NCBI RefSeq assembly: GCF_950097975.1
Contig: NZ_CATNHF010000001.1
Span: forward strand, 620,001 to 684,000
Source of the DNA: Microbacterium sp. T2.11-28
Lineage (GTDB): Bacteria; Actinomycetota; Actinomycetes; Actinomycetales; Microbacteriaceae
Reading direction: 5' to 3'
Length of the DNA: 64,000 nucleotides
Part shown: positions 7,472 to 19,196 of the stretch, piece by piece
How the letters are laid out: each line of letters opens with the position of its first letter
Numbering within the stretch: the stretch's first letter is position 1
Translations under genes and position numbers: made by a program
The notes under the pieces: model-generated
The model's input: the letters and a program-made list of their open reading frames with translations, nothing else
The model's database searches: none
Told to the model about the DNA's origin: nothing

Positions 7472-10204
7472 TCACGCGGTGCGTCGACGCAGCGCCTTCA
7501 GCCCCTCGACGGCCACGAAGATCACGACGGACAGGACGACGGGAGCGATCCAGCCGGTCACGCTCAACGGGCTCGATCCGAACAGGCCGTTCATGAACGG
7601 CACATAGGTGTAGACGAGCTGCAGGGCGATCAGCGCCGCAGCCGACCACCATACGACGGGGTTGCCGCGCAGCACGTCGACCGTGAAGCTCGAGCGCCCG
7701 AGGAAGCGGCAGTTGAGCAGGTAGGCGAGCTGCCCGAGCGCGAGCATCGCCACCGCCTGGGTGCGTGCGACCTCGACGGGGGCGCCTCCGGCCGTGGCGA
7801 GCCAGAACACCGCGAGGGTCGCACCACCGATGAGGAGCGACACGATGAGCACGAATCCGAGCTCGCGCGCGTTGATGAGCGTGCCGCCGGCTGCTCGCGG
7901 CGGGCGATCCATGATGCCCTTCTCCGCCGGCTCGTAGGCGAGCGCGAGCGACAGGGTCACCGCGGTCACCATGTTGACCCACAGCACCTGGACCGGGGTG
8001 AGCGGCAGCGTGAGCCCGAACACGATCGCGACGAGGATCACGAGCGACTGCGCGCCGTTGGTCGGCAGCAGGAAGACCACCGACTTGCGCAGATTGTCGT
8101 AGATGCGCCGCCCCTCGCGGATGGCGCTGCGGATCGTGGCGAAGTTGTCGTCGGCCAGGACGATCTCCGCCGCCTCCTTCGTCGCCTCCGTGCCCTTGAT
8201 GCCCATCGCCACGCCGACGTCGGCGCGCGTCAGCGCGGGGGCGTCGTTCACCCCGTCGCCGGTCATCGCGACGACTTCGCCGTGCGCCTGCAGCGCCCGG
8301 ACGATGCGGATCTTGTGCTCGGGGCTCGTGCGCGCGTAGACGTCGACGTCGCGGGCGACGGCCTTCAGCTGCTCCTGGCTCATGGCCTCCAGCTCGGCGC
8401 CGGTGAGCACGTGCACGTCGTCGCCGGAGGCGAGCCCCATCTCCCGGCTGATCGCGAGGGCCGTCCCCGCGTGGTCGCCCGTGATCATCTTCACCCGGAT
8501 GCCGGCGCGGTGGCAGTCGGCGATCGCGGTGATGGCCTCGGGGCGCGGCGGGTCGAGGATCCCCCAGAGCCCGAGGAACTCGAGGTCCACCAGGTCGTCG
8601 ATGTCCAGCCGGTCCGAGCGGGTGGGCGTGCGGGCGGCCGCGAGCACCCGCAGCCCCTCGCCGCTGAGCTCGTCGATCGCGCTCTCCCAGAAGACGCGGT
8701 CGAGAGGTTCGCTGCCGGCCGTGCCCCGCTGGGTGAGCGAGCGATCGAGGAGCCGGTCCGGGGCCCCCTTGACGAGGATCGCCCGGGCGCCGTCGGCGGA
8801 CTCGTTGAGGGTCGCCATGAACTTGTTCGCCGAGTCGAACGGGACGACGCCGATGCGGCGCGGCCGGGACTCCGGTCGCACGCCGCCCTTCATCGCGACG
8901 ACCTTCAGCGCGCCCTCGGTCGGCTCCCCCACCAGCGTCCAGCCCGATCCGTCCTCCGCGCGGACGATGTGGGCGTCGTTGCACAGGTCGGCGACGGCCA
9001 GGAGCGCGCGCACGTCGCCCCCGAGCGCGCCCGCCTGGGCCGTGCCCGCGTCCCCTCCGCCGGCTGGCCCGTCGCCGCCCTCGGGGGTGATCGCACCGTC
9101 GGGGTCGTAGCCGAGTCCCGCTGCGGAGTACCGCCCGACGGGGGTGATCAGCCGCCGCACGGTCATCTCGTTCCGGGTGAGCGTGCCCGTCTTGTCGGAG
9201 CACACCGTGGTCACCGACCCGAGCGCCTCGACGGCGGGGAGCTTGCGGGTGATCGCGTTGCGGCGCGCCATCTGCTGCACGCCGATCGCGAGGGTGATGG
9301 TGACGAGAGCGGGCAGGCCCTCGGGGATCGCCGCGACCGCGAAGCCGATCGTCGCCGAGACGAGCTCGCCCACGGGCATGCGGTGGACGAAGCGCCCGAT
9401 GAGCATCATGAGCACCGCCATCCCGAGGATGACGAGGGTGAGCACCTTGCCGAACTGGGCGAGCTGCTTCGTCAGCGGCGTCTGGAGCGACCCCGCCTCG
9501 CCGACCAGCGTCTGGATGCGGCCGATCTCGGTCGACGCGCCGGTGGCCGTGACGATCCCGCGGCCCTGCCCGGCGGACACGATCGTGCCCGAGAACGCCA
9601 TCGACGCACGGTCCCCGACGCCGGCGTCCTCGGCGACCGGCGAGGTCGCCTTCGACGACGGCACGGATTCGCCGGTGAGCGCCGCCTCCTCGATGCGCAG
9701 CTGATGGGTCTCGATGAGGCGGACGTCGGCGGGCACCTTGTCTCCGGGCGCGAGTCGCACGACGTCGCCGGGGACGAGGTCGGCGGCCGCGATCGTCGCC
9801 CAGCGACCGTCCCTGCGCGCCTGGGCATCGGAGGAGAGCATGCCGCGGATGCCGGCCAGCGCCTTCTCTGCGCGTCCCTCTTGAAGGAAGCCGATGACGG
9901 CGTTGATGATCGCGACCGCCATGATGACCCAGAAGTCGAGCCAGTCGGCCATGATCGCCTTGATCGCCGCCGCTCCCAGCAGGATGTAGATCAGCGTGTC
10001 GTTGAAGTGACCGAGGAACCGCAGCCACGCCGGCGTGCGCGCGGGCTCCGGGAGCAAGTTGCGGCCGGCGACCGCGAGCCGGGCGGCCGCGTCGTCGGCG
10101 GTGAGGCCGCCGGCGTCGGTGCGCAGCTGTGCCGCCACGTCGTCCACGCTGCGCGCGAAGGGGCGCGCGACGTCCAGATCGGCCTCGGTGAGCGGTGAGA
10201 CCAT
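7472..10204 (-). CDS. Type II cation-transporting P-type ATPase
   Basis: A 910-residue P-type ATPase. Landmarks: N-terminal cation-ATPase domain, actuator motif TGES (LTGESVPSS), PEGL in M4 (AAIPEGLPALV), phosphorylated D337 in DKTGTLTRNEM, hinge MTGDGVNDAPALTRADVGVAMG, and a C-terminal domain with about six membrane spans. PEGL and the length place it with the Ca2+/Na+-type P2 pumps. The M6 sequence NMVTAVTLSLALAYEP lacks the TDG of SERCA, so the ion is uncertain. TAGGAG lies before ATG 10204. It sits 10 bp after the prs stop on the same strand and is probably co-transcribed with glmU-prs. Confidence 0.93.
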   Translation of the reverse strand: MVSPLTEADLDVARPFARSVDDVAAQLRTDAGGLTADDAAARLAVAGRNLLPEPARTPAWLRFLGHFNDTLIYILLGAAAIKAIMADWLDFWVIMAVAIINAVIGFLQEGRAEKALAGIRGMLSSDAQARRDGRWATIAAADLVPGDVVRLAPGDKVPADVRLIETHQLRIEEAALTGESVPSSKATSPVAEDAGVGDRASMAFSGTIVSAGQGRGIVTATGASTEIGRIQTLVGEAGSLQTPLTKQLAQFGKVLTLVILGMAVLMMLIGRFVHRMPVGELVSATIGFAVAAIPEGLPALVTITLAIGVQQMARRNAITRKLPAVEALGSVTTVCSDKTGTLTRNEMTVRRLITPVGRYSAAGLGYDPDGAITPEGGDGPAGGGDAGTAQAGALGGDVRALLAVADLCNDAHIVRAEDGSGWTLVGEPTEGALKVVAMKGGVRPESRPRRIGVVPFDSANKFMATLNESADGARAILVKGAPDRLLDRSLTQRGTAGSEPLDRVFWESAIDELSGEGLRVLAAARTPTRSDRLDIDDLVDLEFLGLWGILDPPRPEAITAIADCHRAGIRVKMITGDHAGTALAISREMGLASGDDVHVLTGAELEAMSQEQLKAVARDVDVYARTSPEHKIRIVRALQAHGEVVAMTGDGVNDAPALTRADVGVAMGIKGTEATKEAAEIVLADDNFATIRSAIREGRRIYDNLRKSVVFLLPTNGAQSLVILVAIVFGLTLPLTPVQVLWVNMVTAVTLSLALAYEPAEKGIMDRPPRAAGGTLINARELGFVLIVSLLIGGATLAVFWLATAGGAPVEVARTQAVAMLALGQLAYLLNCRFLGRSSFTVDVLRGNPVVWWSAAALIALQLVYTYVPFMNGLFGSSPLSVTGWIAPVVLSVVIFVAVEGLKALRRRTA

Positions 10205-10214
10205 CTCGGAACTC

Positions 10215-11246
10215 CTACGCGGCGCCGTCGAACATGCTCGTGACCGAGCCGTCCTCGAAGACCTCCTTGATCGCGCGGGCCAGCAGCGGCGCGATCGGGA
10301 GGATGGTGAGGCCGGGGAAGATCTTCTCGGGCGGCAGCGGCACCGTGTCGGTCACCACGACCTCGTCGATGGCCGGATCCTGCAGGCGCGTGCTCGCGGG
10401 GTCGCTGAAGATGGCGTGGGTGGCGGCGACGATGACGCGCTCGGCGCCGTCGTTCTTCAGCGCCTGCGCGGCCTTGACGATCGTGCCGCCGGTGTCGATC
10501 ATGTCGTCGACGAGCAGGCACACCCGCCCCGCCACGTTGCCGACGATGTCGTTGACCGTCACCTGATTGGCCACGTTCGGATCGCGGCGCTTGTGGATGA
10601 TCGCCAGCGGTGCGTCGAGGCTGTCGGACCACGTGTCGGCCACGCGCACGCGTCCGGTGTCGGGAGACACGACCGTGAGCTTCGCGCGGTCTTCCGGCGA
10701 CAGGCTCTTCTCGAAGTAGTCGAGCAGCACCGGCTTGGCGAACAGGTGGTCGACGGGTCCGTCGAAGAAGCCCTGGATCTGGGCGGCGTGCAGATCCACG
10801 CTCATCACGCGGTCGGCGCCGGCGGTCTTGAGGAGGTCCGCGACGAGCCGGGCGCTGATCGGCTCGCGCCCGCGCCCCTTCTTGTCCTGTCGCGAGTAGG
10901 GGTAGTACGGCGCGACCACCGAGATGCGCTTGGCCGACGCGCGCTTGGCGGCGTCGAGCATGATGAGCAGCTCCATGAGCCACTCGTTGACCGGCGGGCC
11001 GAAGGACTGGATGAGGAAGATGTCGCAGCCGCGGATCGACACCTCGAACCGCGTGAGGATCTCGCCCGAGGCGAAGGTGCGGTGCTCGGTAGGGACCAGC
11101 GACGAGCCGAGCTCGTCGGCGACCTGCTGCGCGAGCTCGGGGTGAGAGCTGCCCGCCGCGACGACGAGCCGCTTCTTCGTCTTGACGACGAGTCCGGGGG
11201 CGATGTCGTCCCGCTCGATCTCAGTCGCCTTCTTCTTGCGCGCCAT
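10215..11246 (-). CDS. prs: Ribose-phosphate diphosphokinase (PRPP synthetase)
   Basis: A 343-residue class I PRPP synthetase making 5-phosphoribosyl-diphosphate from ribose-5-phosphate and ATP for nucleotide, His and Trp synthesis. Recognisable parts are SRQDKKGRGREPISA, the metal/flexible region DLHAAQIQGFFD and the PRPP loop LLVDDMIDTGGTI. The N-terminus (MARKKKATEIERDD...) is about 20 residues longer than in E. coli. ATG 11246 is preferred for the AGGAAG 7 nt upstream; a longer start inside glmU is less likely. The first 26 bp overlap the end of glmU, an order also found in Mycobacterium. Confidence 0.95.
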   Translation of the reverse strand: MARKKKATEIERDDIAPGLVVKTKKRLVVAAGSSHPELAQQVADELGSSLVPTEHRTFASGEILTRFEVSIRGCDIFLIQSFGPPVNEWLMELLIMLDAAKRASAKRISVVAPYYPYSRQDKKGRGREPISARLVADLLKTAGADRVMSVDLHAAQIQGFFDGPVDHLFAKPVLLDYFEKSLSPEDRAKLTVVSPDTGRVRVADTWSDSLDAPLAIIHKRRDPNVANQVTVNDIVGNVAGRVCLLVDDMIDTGGTIVKAAQALKNDGAERVIVAATHAIFSDPASTRLQDPAIDEVVVTDTVPLPPEKIFPGLTILPIAPLLARAIKEVFEDGSVTSMFDGAA

Positions 11247-12693
11247 CGTCCGCTTCCTGTGCGGACCGTGCACGTGCGGCGGCTGCTGCCGCCGCGGTGC
11301 CCGGTCGGTGGTTCTCGACCCACCCCTCGACGTTGCGCTGAGGGGTCACGCTCAAAGCCAGCGCTCCGGCGGGGACGTCCTTGCGGATGACCGCGCCGGC
11401 GCCGGTCTTGGCGCCATCTCCGATCCTAACGGGCGCGACGAACACGTTGTGCGAGCCCGAGTGGACCTCGTCGCCGATCTCGGTGCGGTGCTTGGTCAGG
11501 TCGTCGTAGTTGGCGGTGATCGCGCCGGCGCCGAGGTTGACGCCGCGACCGATCGTGGTGTCCCCGATGTAGGACAGGTGCGGGACCTTGCTGCCCTCGC
11601 CGATCGTGGAGTTCTTCGTCTCCACGAACGTGCCGATCTTGCCGTGCGCGGCCAGCTGCGTGCCGGGACGGAGATAGGCGAAGGGACCGACGGTGGCGCC
11701 CGCGCCGATGACGGCCAGCGTCGCATCTGTCCGTCGGACGACCGCACCCTCCCCCACTTCGCAGTCCTCGAGCGTCGTGTCGGGTCCGACGACCGCCCCC
11801 GAGGCGATCGCCGTCGCGCGCAGGATGTGCGTGTTCGGCAGCACCGTGACGTCGGGGGCGAGGGTGGCGGTGACGTCGATCCAGGTGGTGGCCGGGTCCT
11901 GCACCGTCACTCCGGCGAGCTGCCAGCGCCGGACCGTGCGGGCGTTCAGCAGGCGCCCCGCCTCGGCCAGCTGCGCCCGATCGTTCACGCCCAGCGTCAG
12001 CGACACGTCGGCGACGACGGAGGCCGCGACGCCCCGGCCGTCGGCGCGCAGCAGTCCGATCACATCGGTGAGGTACTTCTCGCCCTGCGCGTTGTCGGTG
12101 CCGACCCGCGAGAGCTGCGTGCGCAGCTCCGCGGCCCGGAAGACGTACACGCCCGCGTTGATCTCGCGGACGGCGGCCTCGTCGGAGGTGGCGTCCTTCT
12201 GCTCGGCGATGCGGGCGACGGCGTCCGCCTCGTCGCGGATGATGCGTCCGTATCCGGTGGGGTCGTCGACCAGGGCGCTCATGAGCGTCGCCGCCGCGGC
12301 CCCGGCGCGGTGCTCGCGCACGAACGCGGTGAGGGTGTCGGCGTCGAGGAGCGGCACGTCGCCGCTCAGCACGAGGACATCGCCCTCGAAGCCGGGCAGG
12401 TGCTCCAGCGCGATCTCGACCGCGCGACCGGTTCCGGGGACCTCGTCCTGATCGACGACGACGACCTCCGGCGAGACGCCGAGCACGGCGTCTGCCACCT
12501 GATCGCGCTCGTGCCGCACGACGACGAGGACATGGGCCGGGGCGAGGTCGCGCGCGGTGTCGAGCACGTGCCCCACGAGCGGGCGCCCGCCGATGCGGTG
12601 GAGGACCTTCGGCAGGGAGGAGCGCATGCGCGTACCCTGCCCGGCCGCGAGGATCACCACGGCCAGAGCGGGATCGAGAGTGTTCTGCGTCAT
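11221..12693 (-). CDS. glmU: Bifunctional GlcNAc-1-P uridyltransferase / GlcN-1-P acetyltransferase
   Basis: A 490-residue GlmU making UDP-GlcNAc for peptidoglycan. The N-terminal pyrophosphorylase has AVVILAAGQGTRMRSSLPKVLH and the DVPLLD metal site. The C-terminal left-handed beta-helix acetyltransferase begins around residue 260 (hexapeptide repeats; GPFAYLRPGTQL, FVETKNSTIGEGSKVPHLSYIGD, GAGAITANYDD). ATG 12693 gives the usual N-terminus. It lies one base after the 3' end of tRNA-Gln, so any Shine-Dalgarno (GGCGGAG) is inside the tRNA acceptor stem. glmU may therefore be translated from a tRNA-processed, nearly leaderless mRNA. It overlaps prs downstream. Confidence 0.96.
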   Translation of the reverse strand: MTQNTLDPALAVVILAAGQGTRMRSSLPKVLHRIGGRPLVGHVLDTARDLAPAHVLVVVRHERDQVADAVLGVSPEVVVVDQDEVPGTGRAVEIALEHLPGFEGDVLVLSGDVPLLDADTLTAFVREHRAGAAAATLMSALVDDPTGYGRIIRDEADAVARIAEQKDATSDEAAVREINAGVYVFRAAELRTQLSRVGTDNAQGEKYLTDVIGLLRADGRGVAASVVADVSLTLGVNDRAQLAEAGRLLNARTVRRWQLAGVTVQDPATTWIDVTATLAPDVTVLPNTHILRATAIASGAVVGPDTTLEDCEVGEGAVVRRTDATLAVIGAGATVGPFAYLRPGTQLAAHGKIGTFVETKNSTIGEGSKVPHLSYIGDTTIGRGVNLGAGAITANYDDLTKHRTEIGDEVHSGSHNVFVAPVRIGDGAKTGAGAVIRKDVPAGALALSVTPQRNVEGWVENHRPGTAAAAAAARARSAQEADDGAQEEGD

Positions 12694-12694
12694 G

Positions 12695-12766
12695 CTCCGC
12701 CGCCAGGACTCGAACCTGGACCTCACAGCTCCAAAGGCTGTCGTGCTGCCATTACACCACGGCGGA
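12695..12766 (-). tRNA. tRNA-Gln (anticodon UUG)
   Basis: A 72-nt cloverleaf on the minus strand. The acceptor stem pairs TCCGCCG with CGGCGGA, with discriminator G. The D-arm contains TAATGGCA, the anticodon stem is ACAGC/GCTGT around loop CTTTGGA (anticodon TTG), and the T-arm contains GGTTCGAGTCC. CCA is not encoded; after the discriminator comes a single C and then the glmU ATG. Confidence 0.95.
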
Positions 12767-12840
12767 CCACGGCCACCCGGGTCCGCACGTGGTGCCCACG
12801 TGGTCCGCCGGAGCGGGGCCGCACGTCAAGTCTGCCACGG

Positions 12841-12876
12841 GCGACCCCGCTCGCCCGGGCGCGGGAGCGGGGTCGC
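12841..12876 (-). terminator. Strong hairpin after the GH53 gene
   Basis: A perfect 12-bp stem, GCGACCCCGCTC (12841-12852) with GAGCGGGGTCGC (12865-12876), and a 12-nt loop. It starts 13 bp beyond the GH53 stop and precedes tRNA-Gln on the same strand. No U-tract follows, as is common in high-GC actinobacteria. It should insulate tRNA-Gln/glmU from the galactanase. Confidence 0.75.
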
Positions 12877-12888
12877 CGAGCCCGCCGC

Positions 12889-16563
<3,675 letters not shown>

Positions 16564-16570
16564 TCACCCT

Positions 16571-16588
16571 ACTGTTACCGGTCACAGT
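16571..16588. promoter_or_regulatory. Promoter-proximal operator of the galactanase gene
   Basis: ACTGTTACCGGTCACAGT is an 18-bp palindrome with one mismatch pair. It touches a minus-strand TAGGGT -10 candidate (16566-16571). The core TGTnACCGGTCACA matches the perfect palindrome at 40887-40906 before the GH42 gene. A LacI-type repressor bound here would block the promoter. Confidence 0.7.
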
Positions 16589-16627
16589 CTCCCCGGCGAC
16601 TCCGACGCCGGAAAGGGCTCTCCCGCA

Positions 16628-16655
16628 TTCGTTACCGAACTGAGACCGGTAACAG
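16628..16655. promoter_or_regulatory. Distal operator block of the galactanase gene
   Basis: CTGAGACCGGTAACAG (16640-16655) is an imperfect palindrome centred 68 bp from the proximal operator. Positions 16628-16650 (TTCGTTACCGAACTG, then AGACCGGT) match the reverse complement of 40824-40846 at 22 of 23 bases. The block has the same orientation relative to the regulated gene in both places. Confidence 0.7.
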
Positions 16656-16710
16656 GGCCACCGATCCCGGTCGGCCGGCGCACGACGCCGCACGCCCGCG
16701 AGCGAACCGC

Positions 16711-16725
16711 GATAATGACGGAGTG
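16711..16725 (+). promoter_or_regulatory. Leaderless promoter of the MarR gene
   Basis: GATAAT (16711-16716) lies 6 nt before GTG 16723, and no Shine-Dalgarno is present. Transcription should start at or next to the start codon. The -35 region is not recognisable. Confidence 0.55.
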
Positions 16726-17226
16726 ACCCCCGAGCACGACGAGGTCGACCGCATCGTCGACGCGTGGATGACCCAGCGTCCCGATCTCGACTTCTCCCCG
16801 CTGGAGGTGCTGTCGCGCGTCGACCGCCTCTCCCGCCACCTCGACCGCGCGCGGCGCGAGGCCTTCCGGCGCAGCGAGCTCGAGCCCTGGGAGTGGGACG
16901 TGCTCTCCGCGCTGCGCCGCGCGGGAGAGCCCTTCCAGCTCAGTCCCAAGCAGCTGCTGCAGCAGACGCTCGTCTCGAGCGGAACGATGACCAACCGCAT
17001 CGATCGCCTCGTCGGCCGCCGCCTCGTGCGGCGCGAGGCCGACCCCGCCGATGGCAGGAGCGTGCTCGTCACCCTCACCGACGACGGCCGCACCCGTGTC
17101 GACGCGGCCATCACCCGCCTCGTCGACGCCGAGGCCCTGCTGCTGGCGATGCTCTCCCGCAACGACCGCGAGCGGCTCGCGGGGCTCCTGCGCAAGCTCA
17201 GCCTCGGCTTCGACGCCTCGCGCTGA
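16723..17226 (+). CDS. MarR-family transcriptional regulator
   Basis: A 167-residue MarR-type winged-helix protein. The N- and C-terminal helices form the dimer interface. The DNA-binding part spans about residues 55-125, with LSPKQLLQQTLVSSGTMTNRIDRLVGRRLVRREAD as recognition helix and the wing ADPADGRSVLVTLTDDG. GTG 16723 is chosen from the leaderless promoter GATAAT-N6-GTG. It is divergent from the GH53 gene and shares its 210-bp upstream region. The operators there are of LacI type, so MarR may not control GH53. Ligand unknown. Confidence 0.9.
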   Translation: MTPEHDEVDRIVDAWMTQRPDLDFSPLEVLSRVDRLSRHLDRARREAFRRSELEPWEWDVLSALRRAGEPFQLSPKQLLQQTLVSSGTMTNRIDRLVGRRLVRREADPADGRSVLVTLTDDGRTRVDAAITRLVDAEALLLAMLSRNDRERLAGLLRKLSLGFDASR

Positions 17227-17270
17227 GGCTCAGCAGCCCAGCTTCCAGCGGCGCGGGGAACGCCGGCGAC

Positions 17271-19109
17271 TCAGGACTCCAGCTGCTCCGACAGCTCCAG
17301 CCATCGCTCCTCGAGCGCCGCGATCTCCTCGTCGACGGCGCCGATCGCCCGCATCTTCTCGCCGATGCCCACGTAGTCCGACTGGTCGTGGTCGGCGAGC
17401 GCCGTGCGATCGGCGTCGACCTGCGCGGTGAGCTTCGACAGCCGACGCTCGAGCGCCTGCAGCTCCTTCTGCGCGGACCGGCGGTCGGCCCCCGCCAGTT
17501 CGGGTGCCGCCGGCGCGGCGGTCCCGTGGGGGGTGGCCGCCGCCGCGGCCGGGATGCCGTCGGGCACGCCGCCCGCCTGCTGCGCGCGCCGCAGCCGCAC
17601 GTACTCGTCGATGCCGCCGGGGAGGTGTCGCAGGTGCCCGTTCATCACGGCGTACTGCTGGTCGGTGACGCGCTCCATGAAGTAGCGGTCGTGGCTGACC
17701 ACCAGCAGCGTGCCCGCCCAGGCGTCCAGGAGCTCCTCGATCGCGGCCAGCATGTCGGTGTCGAGGTCGTTCGTGGGCTCGTCGAGGATGAGGACATTGG
17801 GCTGATCGAGGAGGATCAGGAGGAGCTGCAGGCGGCGCTTCTGCCCGCCCGAGAGGTCCTTCACCGGCGTCGAGAGCTGCGCCGACGAGAAGCCCATGCG
17901 CTCCAGGAGCTGACCGGGGGTGAGCTCCTGCGCCTTGGATCCCGTGCCGAACTCGTAGGTGGTGCGCAGCCGTCCGACGACGACGCGCACGGGCTCGTCG
18001 AGGTGGGGGTCGAGCTCGTCCATCCGCTGGGTGAGTGTGGCCACGCGCACCGTCTTGCCGCGCTTGACGCGACCGCTCGTCGGCTCGACGGTCCCGGCGA
18101 CCAGCCCCAGGAGCGTCGATTTGCCGGCGCCGTTGACGCCGAGGATGCCGGTCCGCTCCCCCGGGGCGATCCGCCACTCCACGTCGCGCAGCACCTCCCT
18201 GGTCCCGCCCGTGTCGGTGGGATACGCCACTCCCGCGTCGAGGAGGTCCACCACGTCCTTGCCGAGCCGGGCGACGGCCAGCGACTGGAGCGAGACGCGG
18301 TCCCGCAGCTCGGGGACGTCGGCGATCAGCGCGTTGGCCGCGTCGATGCGGAACTTCGGCTTCGCGGTGCGCGCCGGCGCGCCGCGGCGCAGCCAGGCGA
18401 GTTCCTTGCGGGCGAGGTTCTGGCGGCGCGCCTCGATCGAGGCCGCCTGACGGTCGCGCTCCACCCGCTGGAGGATGTAGGCCGCGTAGCCGCCCTCGAA
18501 CGGGTCGACGATGCGGTCGTGCACCTCCCACGTGCGCGTGCAGACCTCGTCGAGGAACCAGCGGTCGTGCGTGACGACGAGCAGCGCACCGGCGCTCGGC
18601 GACCAGCGGCGCTTCAGGTGCTCGGCCAGCCATGCGACGGCCTCGACGTCGAGGTGGTTGGTCGGCTCGTCGAGCGCGAGCACGTCCCAGTCGCCGGCCA
18701 GGAGGGCCGCCAGCGCCACGCGGCGGCGCTGGCCGCCGGAGAGGCCGGCGAGCGTCCCGTGCCAGTCGAGGTCTCCGACGAGGCCCGAGATGACGTCGCG
18801 GACCGCAGCATCGCCCGCCCACTCGTGCTCCGGCCGGTCGCCGACGACGGCCTCGGCCACCGTGAGGTCGTCGGAGAGCACGTCGGCCTGATCCAGCATG
18901 CCGATCCGCACGCCTCCGCGCACGGTGACGCGACCGGAGTCCGGTTCGCGCCGACCGGCCAGCATCGCCATGAGGCTCGACTTTCCGTCGCCGTTGCGGC
19001 CGACGATGCCGATGCGGTCGCCCTCGTCGACCCCCAGCGAGACGCCGTCGAAGACGACCTTGGTGGGGTATTCGAGATGGAGGGCCTCGGCCCCGAGAAG
19101 ATGTGCCAT
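17271..19109 (-). CDS. ABC-F family ATPase (Uup-like)
   Basis: A 612-residue soluble protein with two ABC domains and no membrane spans. Walker A motifs are GRNGDGKSS and GVNGAGKST; signature motifs LSGGQRRR and LSGGQKRR; Walker B ends ALDEPTNHLD and ILDEPTNDLD. A C-terminal coiled coil (about 545-612) follows an Ala/Pro linker, as in Uup. ABC-F proteins act on ribosomes, in translation rescue or antibiotic resistance; Uup types are linked to translation and branched-DNA processing. ATG 19109 has GGAAGG upstream, and TAGCCT lies 10 nt before it. It forms part of the conserved ispE-abcF neighbourhood, here with an acetyltransferase gene and terminator between them. Confidence 0.93.
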   Translation of the reverse strand: MAHLLGAEALHLEYPTKVVFDGVSLGVDEGDRIGIVGRNGDGKSSLMAMLAGRREPDSGRVTVRGGVRIGMLDQADVLSDDLTVAEAVVGDRPEHEWAGDAAVRDVISGLVGDLDWHGTLAGLSGGQRRRVALAALLAGDWDVLALDEPTNHLDVEAVAWLAEHLKRRWSPSAGALLVVTHDRWFLDEVCTRTWEVHDRIVDPFEGGYAAYILQRVERDRQAASIEARRQNLARKELAWLRRGAPARTAKPKFRIDAANALIADVPELRDRVSLQSLAVARLGKDVVDLLDAGVAYPTDTGGTREVLRDVEWRIAPGERTGILGVNGAGKSTLLGLVAGTVEPTSGRVKRGKTVRVATLTQRMDELDPHLDEPVRVVVGRLRTTYEFGTGSKAQELTPGQLLERMGFSSAQLSTPVKDLSGGQKRRLQLLLILLDQPNVLILDEPTNDLDTDMLAAIEELLDAWAGTLLVVSHDRYFMERVTDQQYAVMNGHLRHLPGGIDEYVRLRRAQQAGGVPDGIPAAAAATPHGTAAPAAPELAGADRRSAQKELQALERRLSKLTAQVDADRTALADHDQSDYVGIGEKMRAIGAVDEEIAALEERWLELSEQLES

Positions 19110-19159
19110 GTCGCCTTCCAGGCTAGGCGGTGCCGAGCCTCCCCCGCGCCGCACGGCTC

Positions 19160-19184
19160 CCGGGCGACCGCCCTCGTCGCCCGG
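19160..19184 (-). terminator. Hairpin terminator after the acetyltransferase gene
   Basis: A perfect 9-bp stem CCGGGCGAC / GTCGCCCGG (19160-19168, 19176-19184) with a 7-nt loop. It lies 12 bp past the Eis-like gene stop and before the ABC-F promoter. No U-tract. Confidence 0.65.
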
Positions 19185-19196
19185 ACCGGAGGTGCG

